From Jiulongibacter sp966250325 (GTDB taxonomy: Bacteria > Bacteroidota > Bacteroidia > Cytophagales > Spirosomataceae), in NCBI GenBank assembly GCA_966250325.1, contig CBINGY010000005.1, positions 62,001 through 126,000 of the forward strand: a DNA stretch of 64,000 nt, given 5' to 3'. This document shows positions 25,151 through 34,519 of the stretch, in pieces. The notes under the pieces were generated by a model, which saw nothing but the letters and a program-made list of their open reading frames with translations, did no database searches and was not told the DNA's origin. A program made the translations under genes and the position numbers. The stretch's first letter is position 1, and each line of letters begins with the position of its first letter.

Positions 25151-26359
25151 TTATTTTCCCTCTGCCATTTCTTTAATTTTTTGATATATCATCACCTGAT
25201 TGGAGGCAATTTTGGAGAATCCACGAACATCATCACCAGACCAGGCGTTGTTCATCTCACCATAACTTCCAAACACATTAGACATCAGATCATAGTCAGA
25301 TTTGATACCAAGTAAATCAAATTTATACGGCGACAGCCTCACACGTACATCTCCGGTTACGTGCGACTGAGTTGACTCAAAAAATGCCTCCATATCCCGC
25401 ATCACCGGGTCATTAAACTGCCCTTCATGAAGCTGAATTCCGTACCATTCGGCCAGGTTCTGTTTCCAGTATTGCTGCCATTTGGTAAGTACATGCTTTT
25501 CAAGCAAATGATGTGCCTTGATAATAATTAGCGGGGCCGCTGCTTCAAAACCAACTCTACCTTTAATTCCGATAATGGTATCTCCCACATGAGTATCTCT
25601 GCCTATACCATACGGCGTAGCCAAAGCATGAAGAGCCCTGATAGCATCTACAGGATTTGCGTACTCTTTTCCTGCTACTCCCTTCAGTTCGCCTTTATGA
25701 AAGGTGAGCAAAACTTCCTCTTCTCCCTCCTTTGATCGCTGAATAGGGAAAGCCGATTCCGGTAGGTTATCATACGAGTTTAAAGTTTCTTTTCCTCCTA
25801 CCGAAGTACCCCACAGACCCTGATTGATCGAATATGCAGCCTTGTGCCAGGGCCTGTCTACCCCTTTCGCTTTCAGAAATTCAATTTCTGCCTCCCGGGA
25901 AAGTCTGAGATCGCGAATTGGTGTGATGATTTCAGCATCAGGCACGATGATCCGGAAAGCCATATCAAACCTTACCTGATCATTCCCGGCACCCGTACTT
26001 CCATGAGCAATTGCACCCGCATGAATGCTACGTGCATATTCTGCCACCGCTACGGCCTGAAAAATCCGCTCGGCACTTACAGAAAGCGGGTACGTATTAT
26101 TCTTGAGAACATTTCCGAAAATAAGGTATTTAATACACTCCTGATAGTACTTATCGGCCACCCGGGCGGTATGATGTGTTTTTACACCTAATTCATACGC
26201 TTTCTTCTCAATATCTGCTATTTCCTCATCGGTAAACCCACCGGTATCTACCAGCACCGAGTGCACCTCCATGCCTTTTTCTTCCCCCAGATACTTTACA
26301 CAAAATGAGGTATCGAGACCTCCGCTGTATGCCAATACTACTTTTTTCTTTTCTGCCAT
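25151..26359 (-). CDS. argG: Argininosuccinate synthase
   Basis: A 402-residue enzyme that ligates citrulline and aspartate with ATP in arginine synthesis. The N-type ATP-pyrophosphatase P-loop VLAYSGGLDTS is at residues ~8-18. 'GSTGAGNDQVRFD' binds citrulline/aspartate, and 'SVSAERIFQAVAVAEYA' and 'GIKGRVGFEAAAP' are family regions. The ATG at 26359 is chosen over a TTG at 26386 because a -7 promoter element (26384-26391) overlaps the latter. The LptF/G gene is 50-77 bases upstream. Confidence 0.95.
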   Translation of the reverse strand: MAEKKKVVLAYSGGLDTSFCVKYLGEEKGMEVHSVLVDTGGFTDEEIADIEKKAYELGVKTHHTARVADKYYQECIKYLIFGNVLKNNTYPLSVSAERIFQAVAVAEYARSIHAGAIAHGSTGAGNDQVRFDMAFRIIVPDAEIITPIRDLRLSREAEIEFLKAKGVDRPWHKAAYSINQGLWGTSVGGKETLNSYDNLPESAFPIQRSKEGEEEVLLTFHKGELKGVAGKEYANPVDAIRALHALATPYGIGRDTHVGDTIIGIKGRVGFEAAAPLIIIKAHHLLEKHVLTKWQQYWKQNLAEWYGIQLHEGQFNDPVMRDMEAFFESTQSHVTGDVRVRLSPYKFDLLGIKSDYDLMSNVFGSYGEMNNAWSGDDVRGFSKIASNQVMIYQKIKEMAEGK

Positions 26360-26383
26360 TTTCTTGATTTCCAAACTGAGCCG

Positions 26384-26391
26384 CAAAAATA
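26384..26391 (-). promoter_or_regulatory. -7 promoter element of argG
   Basis: Minus-strand TATTTTTG fits TAnnTTTG, 25 bases before the ATG at 26359, and rules against the TTG start at 26386. Confidence 0.4.
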
Positions 26392-26436
26392 GGGTATTGT
26401 GGTGGGATTGTGAATATACCCGAGCTTAGAACTTAG

Positions 26437-27516
26437 CTATCGGGGAACCGTGAAATACATAACAAAGGCGATGGACCCGAAGACCATATTGGGAAGCCAA
26501 ACGGCCAGCAGAGGATTGAGATCACCGGCTTCCGCAATTCCTTTTGACATGATATAGAAAAGGATGTACGTAAACGCCAGCAAAAAACCGATCGCAATCT
26601 GTAAACCTACTCCTCCCCTGCGTTTTCGTGCAGATACAATAAGTGCCATTAATGAGAGAATCACCACAGCAAAAGGTGTGGCAAAACGCTGATAAAGTTC
26701 AATCTGATACGGCTGAATGCCCTCAGAACCACGGGTATTCAAAAGAGCGATTCGGCTGCGTAACTCGGGAATCGTGAAGGTTTCCTGAATCGCATGTCTG
26801 CTTTCAAAATCTCCCGGAAACATATTTATGGTAGAGTCGGTGTGGTCAGTATTGATTAGGAGATCATCCTTCATAATCCCGATTTTACGAATTCGGTAGT
26901 CATATAACCTCCAGGTTTCCAGGCTGTCTATCCAGGAAACACGCCTTGCCGTAAGTTTTTCAACCAGCTTATTTTTCTCAAATTTCTCCAGGGTAAAGTC
27001 AAAGGCCGTTTTGGAGTCATTATTATAGGTGGAAAAATACATGTAAACATCTGGGGCAACGGCCATGTGAAAGTCACGATCAGAAAAATAAAACTGATCG
27101 TTAATATATTGATTTTCAAAGGATATCCGCTTGGCGTTTGCCTTTGGCAATACCCAACCTACCATTGCGAAAGAAAAAAGCCCCACCAGTATGGAGCCCA
27201 TTAGGTAGGGAATCATGAGCCTTCTGAAACTTACTCCACTGGTAAGAATGGCTATGATCTCACTGTGTGAAGCCATTTTGGCCGTAAAAAAAACCGTAGA
27301 AATGAAAATCATGAGCGGGCTTATGTAATTTGCCCAGTAGGGAGCCAGATTGGCGTAGTAAGTCAACAGAATTTCGCGTGTGGGAGCGTTTTTCTGTATA
27401 AAATCATCGTTCTTCTCCACATAATCTATCACCAGAATTACCAGAACAATCACAAACACCGCAAAGACATAGGTGGTGAGGAATCGTTTGAGAAGATGTT
27501 TGTTGAGAATTTTCAT
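26437..27516 (-). CDS. LptF/LptG family permease
   Basis: A 359-residue inner-membrane permease of the lipopolysaccharide export ABC system (LptB2FG). There are three N-terminal helices (residues ~10-30, ~55-78, ~98-125), a periplasmic beta domain (~130-265), and three C-terminal helices (~275-355), the standard topology. 'LKRFLTTYVFAVFVIVLVILV' and 'SGVSFRRLMIPYL' are typical for LptF/G. Whether it is the F or G half cannot be decided here. Preceded by the DtxR-type gene. Confidence 0.88.
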   Translation of the reverse strand: MKILNKHLLKRFLTTYVFAVFVIVLVILVIDYVEKNDDFIQKNAPTREILLTYYANLAPYWANYISPLMIFISTVFFTAKMASHSEIIAILTSGVSFRRLMIPYLMGSILVGLFSFAMVGWVLPKANAKRISFENQYINDQFYFSDRDFHMAVAPDVYMYFSTYNNDSKTAFDFTLEKFEKNKLVEKLTARRVSWIDSLETWRLYDYRIRKIGIMKDDLLINTDHTDSTINMFPGDFESRHAIQETFTIPELRSRIALLNTRGSEGIQPYQIELYQRFATPFAVVILSLMALIVSARKRRGGVGLQIAIGFLLAFTYILFYIMSKGIAEAGDLNPLLAVWLPNMVFGSIAFVMYFTVPR

Positions 27517-27571
27517 GAACTGACTGCGAAAGTAACCGTTACCGCATCAAAACTTTGCTTTTTAAAAGATT

Positions 27572-28234
27572 TTAACGGGAAATAACCTGTATGTTTCTCG
27601 CCACCTCTATACTGATCCGAAGACTCTGCTGATCGTCTGTCAATAATTCAAAGGAATGATCAAATTCACTTTTGTCGGTTATCCGAAGGTTCAGGCCCAG
27701 TTTTATACCTAATTTATCCAGGTGCTGTAAAAATAAACTGGAGTCCTCAGACACTCCCATAATTACATAGGCGGTTTCTACTTCTCCCTCAGATAATCTA
27801 ATGGTTTTGGTTACGGGCATTACACCTGTAGAATCGGGAATAGGATCACCGTGCGGATCAAACCTGGGGCGTCCCAGAAAAATATCCAATCTGTCTGTAA
27901 GCTCGCTCGATTTAATATGCTCCAGTTGCTCAGCCAGATCATGTATTTCATCCCACCTGAAACCCAGCTTATCTACCAGAAAAACCTCCCAAAGCCTGTG
28001 TTTCCGAATGATACGCAAGGCTATTTCAGTACCCGCATCGGTAAGTTTTACCCCCTGATACTTCTGGTAATGAATGTATTTTTTCTCAGAGAGCTTACGA
28101 AGCATATCTGTTACAGAAGCCGCTCTGGTCTGGGTCATTTCTGCCAGCTCATTCGTGCTTACCATTTCTCCCTGCTTTTGATCAGAAAGGTGATAGATAG
28201 CTTTGATGTAATTCTCTTCGGTAAATGAAACCAT
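27572..28234 (-). CDS. DtxR/MntR family metal-dependent regulator
   Basis: A 220-residue repressor. The N-terminal winged HTH has 'MVSTNELAEMTQTRAASVTDMLRKL' split over residues ~20-44. The dimerisation domain (~65-140) contains metal-ligand sequences LWEVFLVDKLG, 'HDLAEQLEHIKS' and PRFDPHGDPIPD (~128-139), and a C-terminal FeoA/SH3-like domain covers ~150-220. Asp rather than Cys before the HG suggests Mn2+ or mixed Mn/Fe sensing. It probably controls metal uptake genes outside this window. A -7 element (28258-28265) precedes it. Confidence 0.88.
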   Translation of the reverse strand: MVSFTEENYIKAIYHLSDQKQGEMVSTNELAEMTQTRAASVTDMLRKLSEKKYIHYQKYQGVKLTDAGTEIALRIIRKHRLWEVFLVDKLGFRWDEIHDLAEQLEHIKSSELTDRLDIFLGRPRFDPHGDPIPDSTGVMPVTKTIRLSEGEVETAYVIMGVSEDSSLFLQHLDKLGIKLGLNLRITDKSEFDHSFELLTDDQQSLRISIEVARNIQVISR

Positions 28235-28257
28235 GCGTCATTTAAAAAAACAAAGGG

Positions 28258-28265
28258 CAAAATTA
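28258..28265 (-). promoter_or_regulatory. -7 promoter element of the DtxR-type gene
   Basis: Minus-strand TAATTTTG fits TAnnTTTG, 24 bases before the ATG. Confidence 0.35.
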
Positions 28266-28351
28266 GCGGAAAAGCTGTTGAATAAAAATCAGTGAACATA
28301 CAACTCTGTCTTCAGCAATTACGTTCTTTTGCCAACGAAACTACTATACAT

Positions 28352-28753
28352 ATGAACAAGCTTCTTATCATTTTTGGAATCCTTTACATGGCGGGCTGTG
28401 AAACAGAAGGAGAGGTACCTGCAGAAAGTAAGATTGTAGTAAAAGAGAATGAATCCAGAAATTTCAGTATCGATGGCAAAACATCTGAAATCAAAATTAC
28501 GGAAATACAGGATAGCCGCTGCCCGGAAAATGCCAATTGTGTACGGGCTGGTGAGGTAATTGTACGTTTTGACCTGGAAATAGGCGGTGATAAAACGAAA
28601 GGACTTGAGCTATGCCTTCAATGCGAAAACTCGATGAATATACCTGCGAGTGCCCAAATAAATGGTCACACGCTCACCCTTCTTGAAGTGAGCCCTTACC
28701 CGAATGCCTCCGTGCCAGTTGGCCAGCGTACTGCCACGTTTTCGCTGCAATAG
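28352..28753 (+). CDS. Small lipoprotein, function unknown
   Basis: A 133-residue exported protein; the ATG at 28352 gives a signal ending in the lipobox YMAGC. The mature part is beta-rich with two Cys pairs (SRCPENANCV and LCLQCE), likely disulphides. It has the pattern of a small Ig-like domain seen in many Bacteroidota lipoproteins ('I.e..DSRCPe...C...G'). No enzymatic motif is visible. Lies alone between the divergent DtxR-type gene and the LOG-family gene. Confidence 0.65.
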   Translation: MNKLLIIFGILYMAGCETEGEVPAESKIVVKENESRNFSIDGKTSEIKITEIQDSRCPENANCVRAGEVIVRFDLEIGGDKTKGLELCLQCENSMNIPASAQINGHTLTLLEVSPYPNASVPVGQRTATFSLQ

Positions 28754-28820
28754 AATTTAGCAAGATTTGGAATTCTATCGAATTTCTGGCTAATTCGGCA
28801 CGCAAATAAAATCCAGGTAG

Positions 28821-29534
28821 ATGAATGAAAAAATAGAAGAAATACAATTTCTGGATGGTCCACGCTCCAGATGGTCAGAATTAAAAATGGCCTTTGAAGT
28901 ATTTTCAGAATTTATAAAAGGCTTCAGAAATCTACACTTTGTGGGGCCCTGTGTTACGGTATTTGGCTCTGCCCGTTTCAAAGAAGATAATGAGCATTAT
29001 GAAGCGGCCCGAAAGCTTTCCGGTGAAATAGCACGTCTGGGTTTTACCATTATGACCGGCGGAGGGCCCGGCATCATGGAGGCAGCTAATCGAGGAGCCA
29101 AGGAGGTAGGCGGCCGCTCGGTTGGTGTAAACATCATACTTCCACACGAGCAGTATCCAAATCCCTATCTGGATAAGTGGGTGGATCTTAAATATTTTTT
29201 TGTTCGTAAAACGTTGCTCATAAAATACTCCTATGCCTTTGTGATCTGCCCAGGAGGTTTCGGAACCCTTGATGAGTTTTTTGAAGCCATGACTCTGGTG
29301 CAAACCGGCAAAATCAGCGAATTCCCGATCGTTATTTTCGGGAAAGAATTTCATCAACATGTGAGTGAACATGTAGAGCTCATGATTCGTGAAAAAACGA
29401 TTTCTCCGGAAGACAAAAAGCTTTTTCTGGTGACCGATGACGTAGCAGAGGCGGTGGAGCATATCAGAGCGAATACCATCGTACCGTTCGGACTCAAATA
29501 TGCTCCTAAACCGATATTCGGAGAGAGATTATAA
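28821..29534 (+). CDS. LOG family (TIGR00730) nucleotide phosphoribohydrolase-like protein
   Basis: A 237-residue Rossmann-fold protein of the LOG family, which cleaves nucleoside 5'-monophosphates to base and ribose 5-phosphate; in plants and some bacteria this activates cytokinins. The signatures are GGGPGIMEAANRGA (residues ~79-92) and PGGFGTLDEFFE (~143-154), the latter carrying the catalytic Glu. 'VTVFGSARFKEDN' begins the fold. Eighteen bases separate it from the DnaE gene. In bacteria the physiological substrate is uncertain. Confidence 0.9.
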   Translation: MNEKIEEIQFLDGPRSRWSELKMAFEVFSEFIKGFRNLHFVGPCVTVFGSARFKEDNEHYEAARKLSGEIARLGFTIMTGGGPGIMEAANRGAKEVGGRSVGVNIILPHEQYPNPYLDKWVDLKYFFVRKTLLIKYSYAFVICPGGFGTLDEFFEAMTLVQTGKISEFPIVIFGKEFHQHVSEHVELMIREKTISPEDKKLFLVTDDVAEAVEHIRANTIVPFGLKYAPKPIFGERL

Positions 29535-29552
29535 GGTGTAGCTGATGTTGTC

Positions 29553-32500
29553 ATGTACCTCAACTGTCATAGCTTTTTCAGCCTCAGATACGGCACTTTT
29601 TCCGAAAAAGAACTGCTGCAGTTGGGCCAGCAATTTGGTCAACATGTGCTGGCTCTTACCGACATAAACAACACCTCGGCCTGCATGAGTTTTGTGCGGC
29701 AGGCCCCTTCTTATCAGATCAGACCCGTGGTGGGCATTGACTTCAGACAGGGAGCTAAACAACTCTTTGTTGCCCTGGCTGAAAATAATCTGGGGTATCA
29801 GTACCTTAACTCCTACCTGAGTTATTTTTCTCACTCCAAAATTGCGATTCCTGAACTGGCTCCTGAGCTTCCGCATACCCGAATTGTTTATCCTCTGGCT
29901 CAGGTAAAGAAACTCGAAAAAAAGACCTTCTCTACCCATGAATACATCGGGATTGGCCTGGAAGATGTTCCTTCGCTGCATCGCTCAGAATGGGCAGCTT
30001 TTGAAGATCACCTGGTATTTCTGCACCCGGTATCTTTCAGAAATAAACAGGATTTCAATGTTCACCGGCTGTTAAGAGCCATTGATACCAATGAACTGCT
30101 TAGTAGGCTGCCACCCGGTGAGCAGGGAAAAGAGACTGAAAAATTTATTTCGTCAGAAACTATTGAAAAAGCATTTGAAAATCACCGCCATATTCTTCTA
30201 AATACGGCCAGCCTACTTGATCAATGTCATATCCAGTTTGATTTCAGCAAAAAACGAAAGCACCAGAACCTGAAGCATTATTTTGCAGGTGGAGGTTTTG
30301 AAAATTCAGAATTTGATTATCGCTTTTTAAAGAAACTGGCTAAAAAGGCCCTTCCAAAAAGATACGGAAAATCGGTGAGCTTTTCTACTCGCAGAAGGCT
30401 GATCACCGAACTGGAAACTATTAAAAAAATGGATTATGTGGCCTTTTTTCTGGTGAACTGGAGTATTGTTCATTATGCAAAAAGGAAGGGGTATTTTCAT
30501 GTAGGCCGCGGTAGCGGTGCCAATAGTATGGTGGCCTATCTTCTCGGAATAACCGATGTAGACCCCATTGAGCTCGAACTCTACTTTGAGCGGTTTATGA
30601 ACCTGTACAGGGCCAATCCTCCAGATTTTGACATTGATTTTGCTTCAAATGTACGAAATGAAGTAACACGCTACATTTTCGACCGGTTTGGTGACAAACA
30701 TCAGGTAGCTCTTCTGGCCACCTACAATACCTTTCAATACAGTGCGGCGGTACGTGAACTGGGAAAGGTATTCGGAATTCCCAAAGAAGAACTTGACGAC
30801 CTGAGTGCAGGGAAATTTGAATTTGAAAAGCTGGATGAGCTCTCTCAATTGGTGATTCGATACGCCAAAAGGCTGCATGGAATGCCTAATCTGCTCAGCG
30901 TGCACTCCAGCGGTATCATTATCTCACAGAAACCCATCTACCATTTTTCTGCTACCAATATGCCTCCCAAAGGATTTCCTACTGTACAGTTTGATATGGA
31001 AATTGCAGAGGACGTAGGACTTTTCAAGTATGATATTCTGGGCCAGCGTGGTCTTGGCAAGATCAAAGATGCCATACAGATTATACAGAAAAATAACCCG
31101 GGTCTGCCAAGAGTGAACATTCATAATGTGAAGCATTTCATGCAAGATCCCAACATCAACAGGAAAATAAGCAGGGCAGAATGTATCGGAGCATTTTATG
31201 TAGAGTCACCAGCTATGCGTATGCTGCTTCGTAAACTCGAAGTAGATAATTACCTGGGGTTAGTAGCTGCCAGTTCAATTATAAGGCCGGGCGTTTCAAA
31301 GAGTGGAATGATGAGGGAGTATATTCTGCGGCACCGGGATTCACAGCGGGTCATGAGGGAAGCACATCCTAAAATGCTGGAAATTATGCCGGAAACCTAC
31401 GGGGTTATGGTATATCAGGAAGACGTAATCAAAGTAGCCCACTTTTTTGCAGGATTAAGTCTGGCCGAAGCCGACCAGCTACGTCGCGGAATGAGCGGAA
31501 AATACCGGTCACGTGAGGAGTTTGCCAAGGTAAAACAAAAGTTTTTTGATAATTGCCGGGCAAAAGGCGAGCCGGAAGAAACTATTCAGGAAGTGTGGAA
31601 CCAGACAGAAAGCTTTGCGGGCTATGCGTTTGCAAAAGGGCACTCGGCATCCTACGCCGTAGAAAGTTACCAGAGTCTGTTTCTCAAAACATATTTCCCG
31701 CTGGAGTTTATGGTGGCCGTGCTCAATAATGGGGGCGGTTTTTACCGTACAGAAACCTACGTGCACGAAGCCCGCAAGCAAGGCGGGATAATTCATGCCC
31801 CGCATATTAACATAAGCCGCACAGAGACTATTATACTTGGTAAAGATATTTACCTGGGTTTTCAGCACCTGAAAGGAATGGAAGATATCCTCGGGGCTGA
31901 AATTGTGAGGGAACGTGAGCAAAATGGCCCCTATCTAAGTCTCGAAGATTTTATGGACCGTGTTTCTGCCGGTGCCGAACAAATGGAAATTCTCCTACGA
32001 ACCGGAGCCTTTAATTTTACAGGAATAAATAAACGGGTTATGCTCTGGAGGGCACTTTACCGCCTGAACAAAGAGAGCCGGAAGCCGGCCGGGCAGCAGC
32101 ATTTATTTAAAACCCCGGTGAAGCAGCATCAGCTACCCGAGCTAACTTCTACCTCGCTTGAAGATACGTTTGACCATATCGAGTTACTGGGGTATCCACT
32201 CTGTGACCCGTTTGAATTGCTCATGAAAGAACCTGACAGCCCTCTCACCGCAGCAGTGCTCAAAGAATATCAGGGAAGAGAGATATGTATTTTCGGGTAT
32301 CTGGTTACCGCCAAAAATACCGGAACCTCAAACGGCGAGGTCATGCAGTTTGGTACATTTCTGGATCGCGACGGGCAATGGCTTGATACGGTTCACTTTC
32401 CGCCTGTGGCTAAAAAATATCCTTTCCGGGGAAAAGGCATCTACCGCCTCACCGGAAAAGTAACGGAAGAATTTGGATTTTATACGCTTGAAGTAAGCGA

Positions 32501-32654
32501 AATGGAAATGATGCCCTATATCAAAGATCCCCGTTTTTCTGCCGGCAGGAAAGATGATTTCGAATTTGCCAAACGTGTGGCCAATCTGCCATTTGCCCGC
32601 AACGGGCACAAAAACATTCCTGGATTTGACTACAGCCGGAAGAAACGACCTTAG
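29553..32654 (+). CDS. DNA polymerase III alpha-type polymerase (DnaE2-like, error-prone type)
   Basis: A 1033-residue C-family polymerase, shorter than the usual replicative DnaE. The N-terminal PHP domain (~1-215) is degenerate: it starts YLNCHSFFSLRYG with Asn where the first metal His is expected, and has ALTDINNTS where TDH is usual. The palm has GRGSGANSMV (~318-327) and the catalytic Asp motif PPDFDIDFA (~354-362), so polymerisation should be intact. 'MVYQEDVIKVAHFFAG' and 'SFAGYAFAKGHSASYA' are helix-hairpin and tail regions, and an OB domain lies near ~900-1000. Likely an error-prone translesion polymerase; imuA/imuB partners are not nearby. Confidence 0.8.
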   Translation: MYLNCHSFFSLRYGTFSEKELLQLGQQFGQHVLALTDINNTSACMSFVRQAPSYQIRPVVGIDFRQGAKQLFVALAENNLGYQYLNSYLSYFSHSKIAIPELAPELPHTRIVYPLAQVKKLEKKTFSTHEYIGIGLEDVPSLHRSEWAAFEDHLVFLHPVSFRNKQDFNVHRLLRAIDTNELLSRLPPGEQGKETEKFISSETIEKAFENHRHILLNTASLLDQCHIQFDFSKKRKHQNLKHYFAGGGFENSEFDYRFLKKLAKKALPKRYGKSVSFSTRRRLITELETIKKMDYVAFFLVNWSIVHYAKRKGYFHVGRGSGANSMVAYLLGITDVDPIELELYFERFMNLYRANPPDFDIDFASNVRNEVTRYIFDRFGDKHQVALLATYNTFQYSAAVRELGKVFGIPKEELDDLSAGKFEFEKLDELSQLVIRYAKRLHGMPNLLSVHSSGIIISQKPIYHFSATNMPPKGFPTVQFDMEIAEDVGLFKYDILGQRGLGKIKDAIQIIQKNNPGLPRVNIHNVKHFMQDPNINRKISRAECIGAFYVESPAMRMLLRKLEVDNYLGLVAASSIIRPGVSKSGMMREYILRHRDSQRVMREAHPKMLEIMPETYGVMVYQEDVIKVAHFFAGLSLAEADQLRRGMSGKYRSREEFAKVKQKFFDNCRAKGEPEETIQEVWNQTESFAGYAFAKGHSASYAVESYQSLFLKTYFPLEFMVAVLNNGGGFYRTETYVHEARKQGGIIHAPHINISRTETIILGKDIYLGFQHLKGMEDILGAEIVREREQNGPYLSLEDFMDRVSAGAEQMEILLRTGAFNFTGINKRVMLWRALYRLNKESRKPAGQQHLFKTPVKQHQLPELTSTSLEDTFDHIELLGYPLCDPFELLMKEPDSPLTAAVLKEYQGREICIFGYLVTAKNTGTSNGEVMQFGTFLDRDGQWLDTVHFPPVAKKYPFRGKGIYRLTGKVTEEFGFYTLEVSEMEMMPYIKDPRFSAGRKDDFEFAKRVANLPFARNGHKNIPGFDYSRKKRP

Positions 32655-32678
32655 AAATTGACCGGTAAGCCCCGCTTC

Positions 32679-33482
32679 CTATTCTATTTTGACAATTTTT
32701 TCAATCGCTTCCAGTGAATCGGGATTACCGTAATCCAGAATTGCCAGCATGGAATATTCGCCTTTGGGAAGATTATCGGGAAGTTGAAGCAAGACCTTTC
32801 TGCGACCCAAAGGAAAAATAGGAAATTCCGTAGACTCACTCTTGAACTCCTCACCTGTATTCACGTTCGTAAGCTCCAGAAATGACTTCGCTCTGAGCAT
32901 CACCGAGCCATCATTTACCACCTCCACATCATAAAAATCTTTTCCCTCATTACTAGGTGATAAAGAAGCCAATTTAGCAGAAACCAAATTAAGCGAAGGA
33001 GGCGTCTGATAGATATGAATGCCGAAACGCATAAGTTCATTTACGCGGGTTTGAACCCCATTCCCTTTATCCTCTATGCGTTCTCGGAACTTTGATCCCT
33101 GAATGTATAACATAGCCCATTTCATAGCCTCAAGCTTTGAAGCGTCTTCCGGTGCCTGTAGTGTTACTACCAACTCTGAGGTTTGACCGGGAGGAATATT
33201 CAGAAATTTTGTATTCACACTTATCCACTCTGCACATGAATAGAGCTGTGTGCCGGGCTCAAAATAAGAGTGACCACCATCGGCATTCCTCGTCCAATCT
33301 CCGGTATAAATTTCAATCGCTTGGTTGATGTCCGAATTATTTGTGATATTTAAGACCTGAGTCTGAGTCTTACCAGGTGATGCCAGCTCAAATTCTAAGG
33401 TAGTAGGGTAAACACTAATCTTTTGAGATACTGCATATTGACAAAGAAATAGAAGAAAAATTAAGAAAGCGTTCTGCTTCAT
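32679..33482 (-). CDS. PapD-like periplasmic chaperone of a fibre-assembly locus
   Basis: A 267-residue exported protein. Residues 1-19 are a signal peptide (LFLCQYAVSQ). Two Ig-like domains follow: the first (~20-150) with 'ISVYPTTLEFELASPGKTQTQVLNITNNSD' spread over the first strands and 'IPPGQTSELVVTLQAP'; the second (~155-267) with 'EVVNDGSVMLRAKSFLELTN' and 'PLGRRKVLLQLPDNLPKGEY'. The pattern of alternating strands and a Pro/Gly-rich linker matches PapD-type pilus chaperones, but the usual conserved Arg/Lys pair cannot be placed with certainty. Its start is 11 bases from the divergent subunit gene. Neighbouring usher-like and subunit-like genes support the role. Confidence 0.7.
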   Translation of the reverse strand: MKQNAFLIFLLFLCQYAVSQKISVYPTTLEFELASPGKTQTQVLNITNNSDINQAIEIYTGDWTRNADGGHSYFEPGTQLYSCAEWISVNTKFLNIPPGQTSELVVTLQAPEDASKLEAMKWAMLYIQGSKFRERIEDKGNGVQTRVNELMRFGIHIYQTPPSLNLVSAKLASLSPSNEGKDFYDVEVVNDGSVMLRAKSFLELTNVNTGEEFKSESTEFPIFPLGRRKVLLQLPDNLPKGEYSMLAILDYGNPDSLEAIEKIVKIE

Positions 33483-33493
33483 TTTATTAGGAA

Positions 33494-34018
33494 ATGTCAG
33501 TTAACTATTGGAGTAATACGAATAACACGTATCAGACCGGAAAAACGAAGATTCCATTCCTGATACTACTTAGTATTTTCAAATTTAATGCCGTATTTTC
33601 CCAAAACTCCAATTTTTCAATCAATACTCAGGCAAACTTAGGTTTGGTTTACCGCACAGCCACCGATTTTGAGACAGATCGCCTTATCCGAAATGCATTT
33701 CGTTTGAATTTCGGAAGAAGCAGCCGAAGAATGCTGGTATCTGCCCGGGTGATCTCCAATATGAATTATGCTTTTACCAGAATGCCTTCAAATCTGTACA
33801 GCATCACTTTAAGTTCCACTAACGCCTCTTTGAGCGGCAATTACCGACGGGAATTTAAACTTGATTTCACGGACCAGAATATTCTGCTTCATGGCGGAAG
33901 CGGCCGTGGAAGTAATGTTACTTACTACGAATACGATCTGAAAGTGGGAGCAATAGGCTATGATTATGAGCCGGGGCAATATTTCTATTCTATCCTTTTC
34001 ACGTTAACTGAGCAGTAA
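33494..34018 (+). CDS. Fimbrial-subunit-like secreted protein 1
   Basis: A 174-residue protein whose unusual N-terminus (~20 polar residues, then IPFLILLSIFKFNAVFSQ) still ends in a signal-peptidase site. The mature part is beta-rich. The end, YDYEPGQYFYSILFTLTEQ, matches the ends of the three other small proteins in this locus (consensus PG-x-Y-x3-(I/V)-L-F-T-(L/V)-T). It has no Cys in the mature part. The stop codon is directly followed by the TTG of subunit 2. Interpreted as a structural or tip subunit of a fibre. Confidence 0.6.
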   Translation: MSVNYWSNTNNTYQTGKTKIPFLILLSIFKFNAVFSQNSNFSINTQANLGLVYRTATDFETDRLIRNAFRLNFGRSSRRMLVSARVISNMNYAFTRMPSNLYSITLSSTNASLSGNYRREFKLDFTDQNILLHGGSGRGSNVTYYEYDLKVGAIGYDYEPGQYFYSILFTLTEQ

Positions 34019-34519
34019 TTGAAAAAACTTGCAGCCTTCTTATTTATCATCACATTCTCTGCTCAGGCTCAGTATGAAGATGTGCAGGCTGTTCATTCCT
34101 TTCTGGACTTACGCTCGTTTATGAGTTTTGATGTGACGGTTAACGGGCAGGGTTTAAGTTATGTATTCGGGGTAAATGATGACCTGAGTGTGGGAATACT
34201 TAAAAATAATGTTTTCAGAGTTACGGTTAAATCCAACCAGCTCTGGCAGTTAAATATCAGCTCAGAAACTCCCTATTTTAACCGTTTGAAAACAGGCATG
34301 GCCAGTTCTATACCTGCATCGGCTTTACGTTTCAGACGGGAAAACCGTACAAATTTTGTAACGCTGGGGGTTAATCAGCAGGCCATAGCCACCGGAAACC
34401 GCGGAGGAAGTAATTCACGGGATAATAATTTTATGCTTGACATGCTGGCCAGTCCGGGAAACGCCTCAGAAAGTGGTGAGTTTATTATAAATGTGCTCTT
34501 TACGCTTACCACACAATAA
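34019..34519 (+). CDS. Fimbrial-subunit-like secreted protein 2
   Basis: A 166-residue secreted protein with a signal peptide ending in SAQAQ. Mature residues include FRVTVKSNQLWQLNI, the shared SN-x-x-W strand, followed by SSETPYF, and the common C-terminal strand GEFIINVLFTLTTQ. It starts at TTG on the base after the subunit 1 stop, so translation is coupled, and ends on the base before the convergent usher-like stop. Interpreted as a minor subunit. Confidence 0.6.
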   Translation: MKKLAAFLFIITFSAQAQYEDVQAVHSFLDLRSFMSFDVTVNGQGLSYVFGVNDDLSVGILKNNVFRVTVKSNQLWQLNISSETPYFNRLKTGMASSIPASALRFRRENRTNFVTLGVNQQAIATGNRGGSNSRDNNFMLDMLASPGNASESGEFIINVLFTLTTQ

